A DNA stretch of 64,000 nt from Circinella umbellata. Taxonomy: Eukaryota; Mucoromycota; Mucoromycetes; Mucorales; Lichtheimiaceae. Shown here piece after piece: positions 36,767 to 49,896 of the stretch. Location: the NCBI GenBank assembly GCA_025093555.1, contig JAIWNF010000006.1, positions 1,054,001 through 1,118,000 of the forward strand, given 5' to 3'. A program made the translations under genes and the position numbers. Each line of letters starts with the position of its first letter. Within the stretch, counting starts at the first letter, position 1. Under the pieces are notes generated by a model. The model ran no database searches and was not told the DNA's origin. It saw nothing but the letters and a program-made list of their open reading frames with translations.

Positions 36767-37918
36767 ATGCGCTGTTGGATTCTGGTCATATTTGCGGCTT
36801 TATCTACACATGTCAGAAGCCTACCAACAACCATCAACCCTGAAAGTTTTGATACCACAATACCCATTACATCAACTACAAATAATGATGAATTATTCTC
36901 CGTAGACGTAGGGAGATACGCTCAGTTGTTATCAACTCATCTTCTATTTGACCATCTTGACAATGCATTTTATATGCTTTCAAAAAAGATCTCGTTACAA
37001 TTTCGCAACTCCATTCAAGTTAATGTTAATCTCACACCTCAATCACAACAAGAAAAACAAACACAAGAAAGCGATCTTTCTTCATTATCATCACCTGTTG
37101 ACGTTCAAATCTTGAAGGGGCAATTAAAAGGCGCAGTTGGATGTAAAGTTTATTTTTATTTCTTATTTTCTACTTTGAGCTTGACCAAAACAAAGTAAAA
37201 AATAAAACTCTAATTGATAGATTGATATTTTTTTGTAGCATTTATCGAAGATAAATTCCCTGCTGTATGGAGTCGACATGCTGTTGCATTAGGCCGAGCA
37301 TCACTTCAATCCTATATCGAACATGTTGTTTATAAACTATGTCCTGAACAACAACAGAAGCAGGAACAGGAGCAGAACCAACAACAAAACTCATTCAGTA
37401 ATAATAATGCTAATGATAACGACATGAGTAGTACCAACAATATACCAACTTCAACAACAGTTTCGAACATATGTCTTGAATCACATGCTCAACAATTCCT
37501 ATCTTCCATCGATAGATATCTTGGTAATCATGTCAAACGAACCATGGCAGATATTGTTTCATATGAATTACCTGTATTATTCGATACAACACGTATACAA
37601 GTACAAGATATTGTTAAACATTTCAATCAACAAGTTTTATCTGAACAAGATGATCATTTAGAATTGGTTTTAGAAGCGGACCATACTGAATGGTGGGTCC
37701 CGGCCGAAGTCAATGAAGTTCTGGAAACTGTCGTTCATTGGCAAACTCCGAATAATGAGATACTTGAACAAAGACAAGATGGCCAAGATGGTAATACTAA
37801 TAATAGCGATAATGACAATAGTAATGATAATGGATCGATATCGAAAGATCCTAGTACTATGTTCTTTGCGGTGCATCACTTTGCTTCTCTTGCACGTGTA
37901 TCTCCAGAACAAATATAA
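36767..37918 (+). CDS. Secreted/ER protein of unknown function
   Basis: Two exons (36767-37142 and 37239-37918) join in phase (GAVGSFIED) to give 351 residues. The first ~19 residues, MRCWILVIFAALSTHVRS, form a good signal peptide, so the product should enter the secretory pathway. No membrane segment follows. The rest is mostly helical-looking with Gln- and Asn-rich inserts (QQQKQEQEQNQQQN near 37340; Asn/Asp run near 37795-37830). No catalytic motif or cysteine pattern is obvious. I do not recognise the family. The gene starts about 300 bases beyond the right end of the Mutator-like transposon, whose insertion may have altered its promoter. Confidence 0.75.
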
Positions 37919-38878
37919 TTGCTTAAATATCTATTATTATTATTATTATAGTTTATTATTATAAAACAACAGCACACCAAACATCCCTCTTTAACTCATT
38001 AATTCTCTTTATGTATTTTTATATTCAATCTCCTTTCCCATTTTCTTCCATTCTTTCTATAGCACAAAACCTCATACATTCCTTTTTTGCATTTTTTTTT
38101 TCATTTTCCTCTCCATTTTTCTACATATGTATATAAAGCATAAACATCTTTGTACATTTTGTTATTTTAAAGACATCATTTCTCCTTTATCGTTCTTTTA
38201 TTTTTTTGAAGAAAAAAAGGAAAAATAAAAACTTTTTTTTTCTTTTCATTTCTACGCTTATCAAAGAGCAGATTTTTTATTTTTGAGTTGGAAAAAAAAA
38301 ACTACTCGAACTTATCCTTGTATGGTATAACTGCTTGGAAGGTTAAACCCGAGATATTAAGTACATAGTTAATTACCTGCACTACAAAGGGACAAGTTAC
38401 CCATTTTTTCTTTTACTTTTGTAGAACTAAACATAAATAGCTGTCAATTTATATTTATGATTATTTAATTTATAAGTAACTATTTGTTCGTAACACACGA
38501 GGGATAAGTTTTTGTATTACAAATAATCTGTTTCGATCTCAACAGATCTTTTTTTTTCATTTTGGTTAGAATATTTTGCAAATACTTACTTGTATAATTC
38601 CCATTTTATAAACTTATCTAAAGAGATTCAGTTATCATTACTTAAAGATAGACTGAAAGTAACAGTAGTACAGTTAACTAATTTATCCATCAAAAAATGC
38701 ACTAATTTTGCATGATAAAATAAATAATATAAGGCCTCTCAAATTCGCAATTTTTAACATAAAAAGAACAAGTCGCCCCGATTTATTCCTTTTATAGTAA
38801 AAGGTAGGCAGTAAAGGATTTTTATGATCATTATTTCTATATCAAGTATACTGAAAGAACTGAAACGCATTACTTTTC
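37919..38878. other. Intergenic region
   Basis: T-rich 3' flank of the secreted-protein gene and AT-rich sequence. No gene is seen. Confidence 0.45.
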
Positions 38879-40561
38879 ATGAGCACCACCAGCAACACCA
38901 ACAGCTCCAACTATGTCTCCCTCTGTCACCTCTTCTGTTACTGGGAAATGCCAATGTTACTTTCGAAGACAAACATAGTAACCCTGCATCATGATGACAA
39001 CACGAGAAGCGAACACGAAGACGAATTAAATTTGCTTGACAATTTTGTTCCTGTTATCCGTAATGAAAATATGTACTGAAACGATCAGGAATTTCTTGGA
39101 GCCTTTTTGGACGATTGCCATCGTCTAATAGAATCGAACGACGAACCTAAAAAGATACGTATTCTAGAATAATTAAACGGAAATATAACATTTCATTCTA
39201 AATTTTATTTAAAACAAGTTCAGGAACTAGGAACGAGTCTACAAACTATCAATCTGAGTAGAATGAAAGTCCTTATGATGAAGCTATTCCGAAAGTTGTC
39301 GATGAATTCAAATGACTGGGGCTTCTCATCTAGAAGTTAACTGGCCATATTACGACGAAATGGGTCACATCTTCTGTAAAAATGGTCTACATGTCACTCA
39401 TATGTCAAAGATAGATGTAGGATGTACACTAGTGCTGCTTTGATGATTTACAATTCATCGTACAAATAAAGATGAATTTGTTAATTACGTACGAAGAACG
39501 CGTTTATGATGATAATGAATTGCCACATTCGGTTTTGAACTTAGAAGGAACGACTGCACCGATAGAAGAATTATATATATATATACATGTTATTGATACA
39601 ACTAATATTCGATCAGTTATCTAACAGCTTCGAACTGAACCATCTTGGAAACATTACCCAAGACAAATTATTACGAAACAAAATGAAAAGATTAAAAGAA
39701 AAAGACACAAGTGCTATTACGACAGCAACAAAACTAGAAACGTCGAAACTAACCGACATCAACAACAACATTGTGCAAAATTTAGACCAATAAAGAAAAG
39801 CAACAAATATATGGAATGTTCGAAAAATTAGAACCTGTAATATTTTGGGCAGCTCAAGGGAGAGAAAAAGAGGTATAAGCCCAAAATAGTAGAAGAAAAG
39901 ATGATGGAATTCACTTGCAACTGCAACTATTAAATATATTTGTATTTATTTTCGTTCACATGCAATGCTTTACGTGCCATAAATTTTTAATTTGAATATT
40001 ATTCTGATTTTTTTTATACTGGCACAAGTCAAACAATAATCCTGGATCCTCAATACGATCATTGGGAAAATGTTTTTACTGCAGACGAATTAAACGAATC
40101 AAAAGAATATCACAGTAACCCGCTGCTGTTCCTCATCTGTGATAAGCTGTTCCAACTTCTTCAAGAAGTATTACGTGAAATAAAATAAAAACGGATTATG
40201 ATATGATGTTTGTGGTATGTTTTTAAATTTTTTGCTACATATTATATTCTTATTTGTGGAAAATACACAAAGAATTGACCACATTATCATTGGTGATTCT
40301 CTTCTCATGTGGCTGACGTTCACTTAATGTTTGCCTTGTTTTTTTTAAGGTGAAGCTGAAAGTGAAGGGGATCAGACAAAAGAAAGGAAGGATAGTAAAA
40401 GAAAATATTAGTTGTACAAGACGAACTTTCAAGAAGTACACTAGTTTTTTCATAAGGCTGATATCACTAAATATGCCATTCATGGTTAGCAGATATAGAC
40501 TTGTACTGATACTAATCTGTGTGGACCATTTTCTTGGATACTTCCTAATAAATCGCGTCTA
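38879..40561 (+). pseudogene. Decayed coding fragments, family unknown
   Basis: Several plus-strand pieces look like former coding sequence broken by stops. 38879-39079 runs into TGA and then continues in the same frame (NDQEFLGAFLDDCHRLIES) to 39171. 39587-39793 is Lys/Thr-rich. About 40015-40187 reads as an ordered helical peptide (TIILDPQYDHWENVF). The piece at 40350-40562 is basic. They could be remains of one transposon or of a host gene; nothing diagnostic is left. Confidence 0.3.
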
Positions 40562-41432
40562 ATGCTTACCGTTTCATGTGTCTACGTACAAGATATTAAT
40601 ATATGGTGTCACGTACGTACTTTTGTGCCTGAGGAACAGATGTATGAGCAAAAGATACTTTTCCTATCAATCAACATTTTTTTTTTCTTTCCACTCATTG
40701 TGATTTAATTGTTAATACTGCGAAAAGCTATATGATTTACGCATACGAATATGTAATATCATATTTCCATAACAACATCGCTATTTTTTTTTTATTTTCG
40801 TTTGTTGCAATAACAACAAACATGTTATTACATAGATATCTCTAACAGGATGAATGCCAACAATGGTTAGAAACATACAGGATTGCAGAAACGAGATAAT
40901 GGATCGTTATACTGTATACTAATTGAAATTCTAGAAGAGTTTATACATCACTTGAATTGGAATCAACTATTTAACTATTCGTAAGAAAAATGATTTTATT
41001 TACCTTTTCTAGTAACTAAGCCCCTAGTAATGTCTGTAGAATACAGCTATAAATAATCAAGTCTCGAAAAATTTGTTTATTCCACGAAGTCAAATTACAC
41101 AGGAACACCAGCAACTAGAGGATATAATATTCATGCATATTTTGCTTATTATTATCCAATTTATCATTAATTATTAAATATTGACGATACCCGTTGATCA
41201 TGCCTGATAAGGACGCCACATGTATTAATTGCCATCAATAGAACAATCAGTATCCACTTTAAACATGTACATTCACAGCCCATCCCAACAGTATACAAAA
41301 CAAAAATCATCACTAAGTATATGTGAAAACCGAAAAAAGATAAGGTGAGGGGGGAATCATCCAATAATTTTATATACGAAAGTGGATTTTAATTTTTTTA
41401 TTCTTGTCGTAAAAAAAGAGCTATTAAGCACT
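40562..41432. other. Intergenic region
   Basis: AT-rich sequence and the 3' flank of the eEF1B-gamma gene. No supported gene. Confidence 0.45.
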
Positions 41433-43101
41433 TTATTTGAAGACCTTGCCATCGACACAACCTTCGACTTCCCAAGCCATGTACTTGTAGATTTCATCCT
41501 TCTTTTCTTCATATTGGGAAGGATCAATCTTGACAAAGTTGTAAGATTCATAATCAGCAGCATCGTAGATTTCGAAAGGAACTTCTTGACCACGGATGAC
41601 AAAGTAACCGCTGATGGTGTTGTTGTTGTTAGTACCGCAAACGATCATGGAACCGAAAGCATACTTGTGAGCACGTTCCAAACGAGCATAGAAACCACCA
41701 ATCAAGTTGTTGGACATGAAGACTTGAGTCAATTCATCGTTATACTTGTAGTCAACCTTCCAGATAGAGAAACCTTCAGCGTCGAAGTTTTCCCAGAACC
41801 ACTTCATAGCGACATCAGTATCGTTGTTACTATTTAATAATAAAAACAAAAAATGGTTAATGTTTTTTCTCTCTCCTAATCTTCCCTTCAGATAATAAAA
41901 GAAATAGGAAAATAATTTTACCTGTACATGCGCTTCCAGTCATCCATCTTGAAGTTGGAAGGAGGCAATAAGTCCAAAGCAGACTTGGGCTTAGGAGCAG
42001 GCTTTTCAGCAGCAGGAGCAGCAGGCTTTTCTTCCTTCTTTTCTTCCTTCTTCTTGGGTTGTTCCTTCTTGGGTTGTTCCTTCTTTTCCTTCTTGGGAGG
42101 AGTAAACTTCAAAGGAGTTTCGCACAAAGCAACTTCACCCAAAGCGGCCTTGAAGTGCTTCTTGGCAACAACAGTGTTGAAGTAACGGGTGACGTTCTTG
42201 AATTCAGAACGGAAAGCCTTGTCAAAGACAGTCTTGTAACCCAAGACCAAAGAAGTGACAACAGCGATATCAGCAAAAGTGATATCTTCACCAACGAGGT
42301 AAGTCTTGGTCAATAAGATTTGGTCCAAAGCAGCCATAGCACGCTTAAGCTTTTCAATGGAACCATCAACATTGGGCTTCATGTAGGGAATGTAGCCCAA
42401 CAAGGGGTAAACCCAACCACCGAGGTGGAGGTTGATTTCGTTTTCGGAGAAAAGGATCCACTGGAGAATCAAGGCTTTTTCGACAGCATTGGAACCCAAA
42501 AGAGGAGAGTTTTCTTGTTGAGCAGCAGCTATTTTTTTTAAAAAAAAGAAATAGAATCATAACATGATTAGAACCAAGCTTTTGCTAAATAAAAAATATA
42601 TATCGACACACATCTCGAATTATTTTTCGTTATTTTATTCTCAGGATATCTTACCATAGTAAGCAATAGCACTGGACTCGAACAAGTTGACCTTGTCACT
42701 GGAGAAAGCGGGAATCTTGCCCATGGGGAACTTGGCCAAGAATTCAGGAGTACGGTCCTTAGCAAAGTCGAAGCTTTCAACATCGACGGAGACACCGCTA
42801 TAAGCAGCCTGTATATAACAAGATATTATATTTTATTGAGTTTTTCTTTTTTTCTTGCTTTTGTTTCCATTTGAGGCAATGAATGGTTATTTTAATTTGA
42901 ATTGCGACACAAGCAATGATTAAAAAAAGGACTTACGGCAATTTGAGCCTTAGCAACACGGGGGTTCTCAGGGTAGGACTGGATAGTCTATATATATCAG
43001 AAACAATGTGATTGATATTAGATTAATGATGAGGATGGATATAGTTTCGTTTGTCATAATGGATGGATGGATGGATTATATATACGTACGCCAATTGACA
43101 T
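41433..43101 (-). CDS. TEF3/CAM1-like: Translation elongation factor eEF1B gamma
   Basis: Five exons, about 412 residues, matching the ~415 of yeast eEF1Bgamma. This is the scaffold subunit of the eEF1A nucleotide-exchange complex. A 12-base first coding exon (43090-43101, MSIG) is followed by [17 protein letters not shown] and the GST-like N-domain ([31 protein letters not shown]). A GST C-domain with [14 protein letters not shown] follows. The Lys/Glu/Pro hinge ([12 protein letters not shown] near 42020-42080) leads to the conserved EF1G C-domain ([45 protein letters not shown]), TAA at 41433-41435. Codon choice is visibly biased toward C/G-ending codons (AAG, TTC, GTC) compared with neighbours, as expected for a very highly expressed gene. 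Confidence 0.97.
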
Positions 43102-44301
43102 GATGAATTTCAGTGGATAAAGAAGAATTATAGAATTGATCGACCAAGTTTCTTATAACCCAATCTGTCGGGATCCAAGTTTGAGTTTCCTACTCTATCA
43201 ATCCTATAATAATAAAAAATCATGCCGACTGAAAATGGTATTGGCGAATAAGAATTTCGTAAGCTATCATGCTCCTTGTGCTGTTAAATTAAATATAATT
43301 TTATCAGACGTGTATTGACGTTCTATTTGTTATTGCAGACAATAAAAGAAAGAAAGAAGAGATTGAAGGCCATTGATTGCTAACAAATCACTCTTCGTTT
43401 TCATCCTTCTTCTCTGTCCTCTATATTATTTTTGACTTTTAACACGTTGTATAAATGATCTGATAAACCTATACGTATAACCCAATGACCGTTCTTTTCA
43501 TTCATCATGTATGATGTATTTTTTAAAATATCTAGGTGGTGATATTAATAAGAATGTTTATGGGTAAAAAAATCAGTCTAATGTTCTGTTAAATACAATA
43601 CTTTTTTTCTCCTAATTTATGTAAAGAATATGTATACTTTAAACGTGGGTGTCATGATTTTTTATTTAGCCGGTGTCTCTGGATCATCAACTGATGTGTT
43701 ACTTATTGATAGTATGGCTTAGTTTTCCCCATGCATCCCTGCCTCACTACTCTCACATACGATAGTATATGATACTATAGGTCTAAAAAATGAAAATTAA
43801 TTTACGCCGGATATATAATCTTGGTGCAAATGGTGCTGCTGACAAATTTACTTATTAATTATTTTTTGATTAATAGCCATGGGACAATCATATCTTATAT
43901 TATTGTTATTATTAATATTGAAAAAGATAGTTACTGCATAACATATTGGCGGGATATATTATGAATAAAATTAAAGATTAATCGACTACGTAATCAATCC
44001 AAGTCTTAGCATTTGTCACGCATTGCTGAAAGTATCCGGCCGTTTAAAAAATATAGCTCAAGTCCATATAGTAAGAAATTGGGTATCTGTATAGATACCT
44101 TTTTTATTAATATATAATATGTGATTGTAAATCTTGAGAAAGTCACTACTTAAAACTAGTCTGGCGATGTTTAATAGTCTTCAAATAACCTCTTTTTAAA
44201 ACCTAAGAGTAACAATCGTTACAATACTAATAATTTATCAATATGATTGTGATTTTTCTCATAAGAGGATTAATTTATGACAGCACACGTCATATTACGA
44301 C
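43102..44301. other. Intergenic region
   Basis: Promoter of eEF1B-gamma (nearest ~300 bases; a GGAT tandem repeat lies in intron 1 at about 43060-43075) and the 3' flank of the white-collar gene. No gene is seen. Confidence 0.45.
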
Positions 44302-47300
44302 TTAACGTAGTATACAAGTGTTACAGAATAAAGGTTGGTCTTGTGATTCATATTCAATTAATTCTTGAGGTTCAGCTAGTCTTCGTAAGCAACTTTGACA
44401 AATGATGTCTGCTGTTGCTTTACATACCTATCATGATATAGGAGAAAAAAACAGTTCATATTATAGGAAAATCATTTTATATATAATATATGAGATCAAT
44501 CTTGCTTACCTCTTTCTTTTTCTTTAACGCATCACTTAAATATCCACGAAGCTTATTATTATTTATTCGTAATTGATGCAATTCGTATTGCCAGTTGGAT
44601 TTGTGTTTGACGTCAAGTTCTTTTATCATCTTCTCAGCTGAGTTTATTTTCACAACGTTTTCGTTACTGTTTTCTTCTTCCTGGTCGTCATGAATCTTGT
44701 CCCCTTCTGTATTCAAATGATCTCGTTCAGTTTGTGTAGATAACCCTGATTTCTTTACATCTGGGTCCAAAGATATTAAAATTGGTTCCTGATTATCATT
44801 CTGAGTGCCGGCGGATGCCATTCTGATATTCATTAATATAAAACTTGGTTGCTCAAAGGGGTGGGTGGTGGAGCCATCTGGATAAAATGTGGATGCAACC
44901 GATATCTCTATCCCTGCATTATTCAAAAGAGTGTGTTGTAAATGTACTATCTTTCCTTCTGTTGTTTCAGCTAATGATCGTGTAAGATCAGTGGTTCGGC
45001 AGCTTTTTAGAAATTGATACATGGAAACGCCAATGATATCATTCGGGGTGAATCCTAAAATATTGGCGCACGTCCAACTTGCATAAAGAATCAAACCATC
45101 CGTACTTAGCTTGCACCACACTTCATGATCGTCTGCCGTGGTTGATATTACTGTTGATATTGTTGACTTTTTATTATTACTATTACTAACATTGATGTTG
45201 TTATTATCGGCGATGTTGGTATTACTGCTATCAGAACTGATATCGTCATCGGTATTTTGTTTATGACTGTTGATATTATTTTTTATTTCTTCTTTCCCTA
45301 TTTCTGACGCTGATGTTGTAGTTGCTACCGCTGATAATTTTTCACCCAATAATGATGTTACAGGTGTTGAATTACCTTGAATTGTACGTCCAATTGAAGC
45401 AGCGCGAGCTGTTAATTGATAAGCAGGTCGTTCTCTACCAGAAAGTACAACATATTTCCGTCCTCGACCATCTTCATTGTGCAATCGCCCCATACATTCC
45501 ATCCACATATAATTGCCATTTTTACGACGAATACGGTAAATAATGTTCACTCGTTCACTCGGTCCATTTGATGATTGTTTTAATTCGCGTAAAACTGTAG
45601 TGATATCGGAAGGATGACATATTGTAGAAATCGGTTTTCCTTCTATTTCATTAGGTTTATAACCTAATATAGAGCTGATGGAATCGGAACAATATAGAAA
45701 AATCCCTTTGATTGTTAAAACATGCATAAAATCTGGATATTCCTCTAATAAAAGCTCCTCCCAAGATCGTTTATATTTTCCACTGTCTCGATTAACTTCT
45801 GATATTAAAGTTTCAATAGACATAGGTTCTTCGGCGAATTCGGGAACAAGTGTATTACTAGTCAAACGATGCTTAGGTGATGAGGGTCGTACCCATTCTT
45901 GTACCGGAACAGTTGGGCCAGCTTCTTGTTCTTGCGAACCATGCGAACCTAACACAGAATTATGCATGTATGAATATGCAAGTATATGTATAATGCTATC
46001 CTAGTACACAGTTCTTCTCACTTCATCATTTTCTCTTTTTCATCCCTATACAGAATAATTTACTATTTTTAGAAAAAAAATAAAAAAAAATCCGTTACTT
46101 ACTTGATAACGATGGTACTGCAAGTGGAATAGCCAAGTTTTGATAATTGACCATGTATGTACCGTCTGTGTAGTATATATAAAATAAATAGATATACAAA
46201 AGGTAGTGAAACATGTGTCTGCATTTAGTTCAAAGTCTAAGATTCAATTAGGAGCACAGTATATTATTTCTAGAAAGGAGAAAGTAACAGTAGTGAAAAG
46301 CAAAATAAATAAAAAAAAACAGCTCATTGCTCCAGTTTCTATTCAAAAAAAAAGGAATACCTTAACTACCCTTCATATTTTGCATAATTAAATTTGGTTG
46401 CTCTACTAAATCCACTTGAAATCCAACAAAATAACTTATCTCTTCATCTACTTCATATGAAACAGGGATCACCGTTAAAAGATTGACAAATGGCTATCAT
46501 TATTATTATTGTTATTAATTAGCAAAACTAACTAAAATATTCCAGTTATACATAATACAGTAAAAATACATATATGTAAACTTATGCTCTACCTGACCCG
46601 ACTTTTTATAATTAATGATGCTAGCTTGTGACTCTTTGCCTTGAAATAGATGGTTTCTAATATGATAAACTGTATTATTATCAGTATATCTTCGCTTGGA
46701 TCCCATAGCAACACTTCCATCAGGTGCTTGAAGAAATCGACAATTACGCCCCATGATTTCGCGCGACGAATACCCAGTAAGATGTTCAAACATAGGAGAT
46801 GCATAAATGATAGGAAAATCATATTGTCGCGCATCCACCACTACTATTGAACTTGAAAGATCGACTGGTCCCAAGTTGATTTGTGGATTTGGTCTATAAT
46901 ATTGATATAAAGTAAAGCATTTTTTTAACTCTTTTTTTTCTTACCCTATGAAAAGATATGCTTAGGGAAAAAGATACGAAAAAGTTGGATTTTTTTCGGG
47001 TGTACATTTTAGGGGGGGGTAAAATAAGGGGAAAAAAGTAAGATAAAAAAAGGAGAGTAATAATCAATGAAGAATATAACAATAATAATGACTTTTTTTT
47101 ACCTATTAACAACGCGTACTAGAACAGATAATATGTCAAATCCAGTACTGGTATACATTCCAGAATATCGGTCATTGCCAATACTTGGATCTTCTTTTGC
47201 TGTTACCGTCATTCCGGTTGTTGCTGGTAAATTTGAAAGGGGCTCTGTAGAAATAGATTTTGAAATCTGTATTACTGATTGTTTACTTTTATGTTTTTGT

Positions 47301-47509
47301 TGCTGTTGTTGCTCTGGTATAATCTCCTTAATATTGTTGTTATTATTAGGTAAGGTGGAGGTTGACAACGAAATTCCTGCTGAAGGTTCATTAGTGATTA
47401 GACCAGCTAAATAACCACTATAATAATGAAGTCTATCAGTTGGTGGTGGTATGTTATTGCTTTCGTAGCATTGTGAATTAAATGATGCAGTATTAAATAA
47501 AGAATCCAT
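44302..47509 (-). CDS. wc-1: White-collar-1-like blue-light photoreceptor
   Basis: About 830 residues in six or more exons. An N-terminal Asn/Gln-rich region (start 47509, MDSLFNTASF) is followed by a LOV domain (about 46860-46590; YDFPIIYASPMFEHLTGY, GRNCRFLQAPDG with the flavin-adduct Cys). The LOV end and linker lie at 46494-46370 and 46165-46104. A large exon (about 45950-44510) has PAS-B (DFMHVLTIKGIFLYCSDS, SSILGYKPNEIEGK) and PAS-C (WCKLSTDGLILYASWTC, ILGFTPNDIIG). The tail has a Lys-rich stretch and a short terminal exon (44429-44302) with a zinc motif C-x2-C-x21-C-x2-C ending FCNTCILR. In the family this receptor pairs with WC-2 and drives light-induced transcription. The finger lacks the WRRGP core of GATA fingers, so DNA binding may differ. 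Mucorales carry several wc-1 paralogues; I cannot assign which. Confidence 0.92.
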
Positions 47510-48232
47510 TATTATTTTTTGAGTGTAAAGAAAAAAGCGAAAAAAGAATGGTGACAAAATTTGAAAAAGGTCCGGATTACAAAGGCAAATCATGCCGATG
47601 AATTTGAAGTCCGGTGGAAAAGATATATTTTGTCCATCAATTAGTTATTCTCTGGACATAAAGATTAAATATATTATAGGTGAATATGTTACTTTCTACA
47701 ATAGAAGAGTAATTCATTGTTATTATTCGAACAGTTACGTTTTATTTTTTAAAGAATTTTTCCCCAAAAACCCACTGTTTTTGAGATAAATAAAGTAATA
47801 AAAATAAATGATGTGACTAAAATAAACATTGTTCATTCCTTATATAAATAAATACGCACTTTTTTATATCTTTTTTCTTATCATAAAATCCGGATTGTAA
47901 ATGGATTGTAATATACAGATCTGTTATATTTTTTCTAACAGTGATTATACCTGTCGATTTATAAAGATTTTTATTTTTTAAGATTCAAAAAAGGATTGAA
48001 TTTACTGGCGGCCACTAAAATTATGATATCACAATGGATGAATAGACAGAAGCAAGGCAAAGCAATACAGACAAGAAATTCTACAGCACAAGGGTAAAGG
48101 AGGAAAGAAAAATAAAAGAAAACAGATAAGAAAATAAATAAGGGTATAATCTAAAGATGTACAATACTACAAAGAAAAAAGTTTTTTTTTGTTTTTTTTA
48201 TGATAAAAGAAAAAGAAGAGATTAAGGAGGTT
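47510..48232. other. Intergenic region
   Basis: Upstream region of the white-collar gene. AT-rich, with no gene and no element I can name. Confidence 0.45.
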
Positions 48233-48780
48233 TAGTTGAAAAATTGATTCTTCCTAACGAAAGTTGATAAGAAGCTTGTGGGTAGATTCAAATATGTTGT
48301 TAAAGAGAAGAAAAAACATATAGCCAGTGAGCTCTCCAAATACAGACCATAAAATCTGGGATAAGTTGGATTGGTGAGAGAGCTACCAGGTGGGTATAGT
48401 AGTGAGAGAGAAAATTGCATTGGAAATGACATCTTGCATTACTGGACCAAGTGTACAATCTTGAAGCACTTGTTGCCACGCGATCCATTTGCTCTTACAG
48501 TAGTATAGCAAACTGGGTGCAGCGCCAATTTTAAGATCACCAAGAGAACAAAGCGCATTGTCAAAACTAGTTGGTAAAATATGATGGAGGTTGGCGCGAC
48601 ACGAAGTTTTGTTGTGTAATGTTCTCTACCAGATAGTACGAGCAGAAGGTAATATCCGGGCTTTCCAAAGTAGTCTCCATTTGGATTTAGTAAGAGAAGG
48701 ATAAGTTGGCTTTTCCACAGCTCTAGTAATAGTAGCTAGTTGACGAGTATACCAATATGAACGAGTAGTATGAGACATAA
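48233..48780 (-). pseudogene. LINE reverse-transcriptase 3' end (zf-RVT) fragment
   Basis: Reading the minus strand from about 48780 gives SKWRLLWKARILPSARTIW, a TAG stop, then RTLHNKTSCRANLHHILPT and DNALCSLGDLKIG. This is the C-terminal zinc-binding region that follows reverse transcriptase in fungal LINEs (normally W+RxLHNKLP and CPxC). The second Cys of the CxxC pair is Gly here and stops interrupt the frame, so it is a 5'-truncated, dead copy. A Phe/Asn-rich tail continues to about 48260. It is consistent with normal LINE 5' truncation. Confidence 0.75.
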
Positions 48781-49466
48781 TCAATAGCAATATATTAATA
48801 AGAAAATAATTGTATTCTTATATGTTATTAGTAAATTTGTTGCAATATTATAAAAGAAATTTAATCATATATTTATTATTTTTACTTTTATAAATTTGAA
48901 TTTCTTAATTTTGTTACCAATAAATAATTTTTCAACCATTAAAGTTTTTTATAAACAATATAAATATCTCTTACCATTATAGTGGCGGAATGGTAATGAG
49001 CATATCCATCTTTGGCTAGAACTTTAGTTCGACGCCCGAAAGAATCTTTGGTTCTGGAGCTTGACTAGAATAGAATAATAGCATAAAGTTTGTTATTTAT
49101 AACAAAATTTAAAGCTATTGTTCATTCGCCTATTGTAACGTTTCTGCCATTTCCTCTTTTTTTCCTTTTCTTTCTATGTTAAATAAACATTATTATCATA
49201 AATGTTCCTATTATTATTATCAGTATTACAGTATTATTGTCACAAAAATCATTATTGCTATTGTCGAATTTCATTTATTATCACATGTACCAACCAAATA
49301 GATTCTTATAATATAGTTACCTTTACCTAATTTAATTAAATCCCGCTTCTGAATCTTATCACAAATGCTATTGCTTCTTTTTACAAGAGCAATTGTAGAT
49401 TATTACAAAAGCTGTTGATTACTTTTACAAAAGCTATCGAGAATTTCTACAAAAGCAAATAATATA
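48781..49466. other. Intergenic region
   Basis: AT-rich spacer before the nested transposon cluster. The phrase ACAAAAGC recurs several times at 49370-49460, but no gene is seen. Confidence 0.4.
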
Positions 49467-49621
49467 CAGTAAGTATTCGTTAAACCGGTACTCAATATAT
49501 GTGAGGGTTTGTACCGGTTTAGCGAATTACCTGTTTAACGAATTGAAACGCAGCTGGTACTAATATGGATAAGATAAAAAAAATGATATTAGTGTACACA
49601 CCATAAAAAAAATTCTGAGGT

Positions 49622-49661
49622 TTGGCTGCACTTGGCCGCACTTGGCCGCACTTGGCCGTTT
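49622..49661. repeat. Subterminal TTGGCCGCAC array, left
   Basis: Three to four head-to-tail copies of a 10-base unit (GCACTTGGCC) just inside the left end of the Tnp2 element. They probably bind transposase, as subterminal repeats do in CACTA elements. Confidence 0.8.
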
Positions 49662-49896
49662 TTTTTTACTAGTGGTACAAACTTTTTTGCTCTTACCATA
49701 TTTATAATAATTGTAGTACAGACAGGTAACTTAGACCACCGCAATATGTATTGAGATGGCATCGAATATTTTTTGACAGTTCTTTCCTTTTAAAATAATT
49801 TATTCATACCATGCAACAAAACAATAACAACATGTAATTGCCTGTATTTTTTTTTCATAAATGTTGTATAATATAACAACATATATAAATATATAG

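Noticed and set aside
41382..42541. Several plus-strand ORFs over the eEF1B-gamma gene
   Set aside because: Antisense shadows of a strongly codon-biased exon; the minus strand carries the conserved protein.
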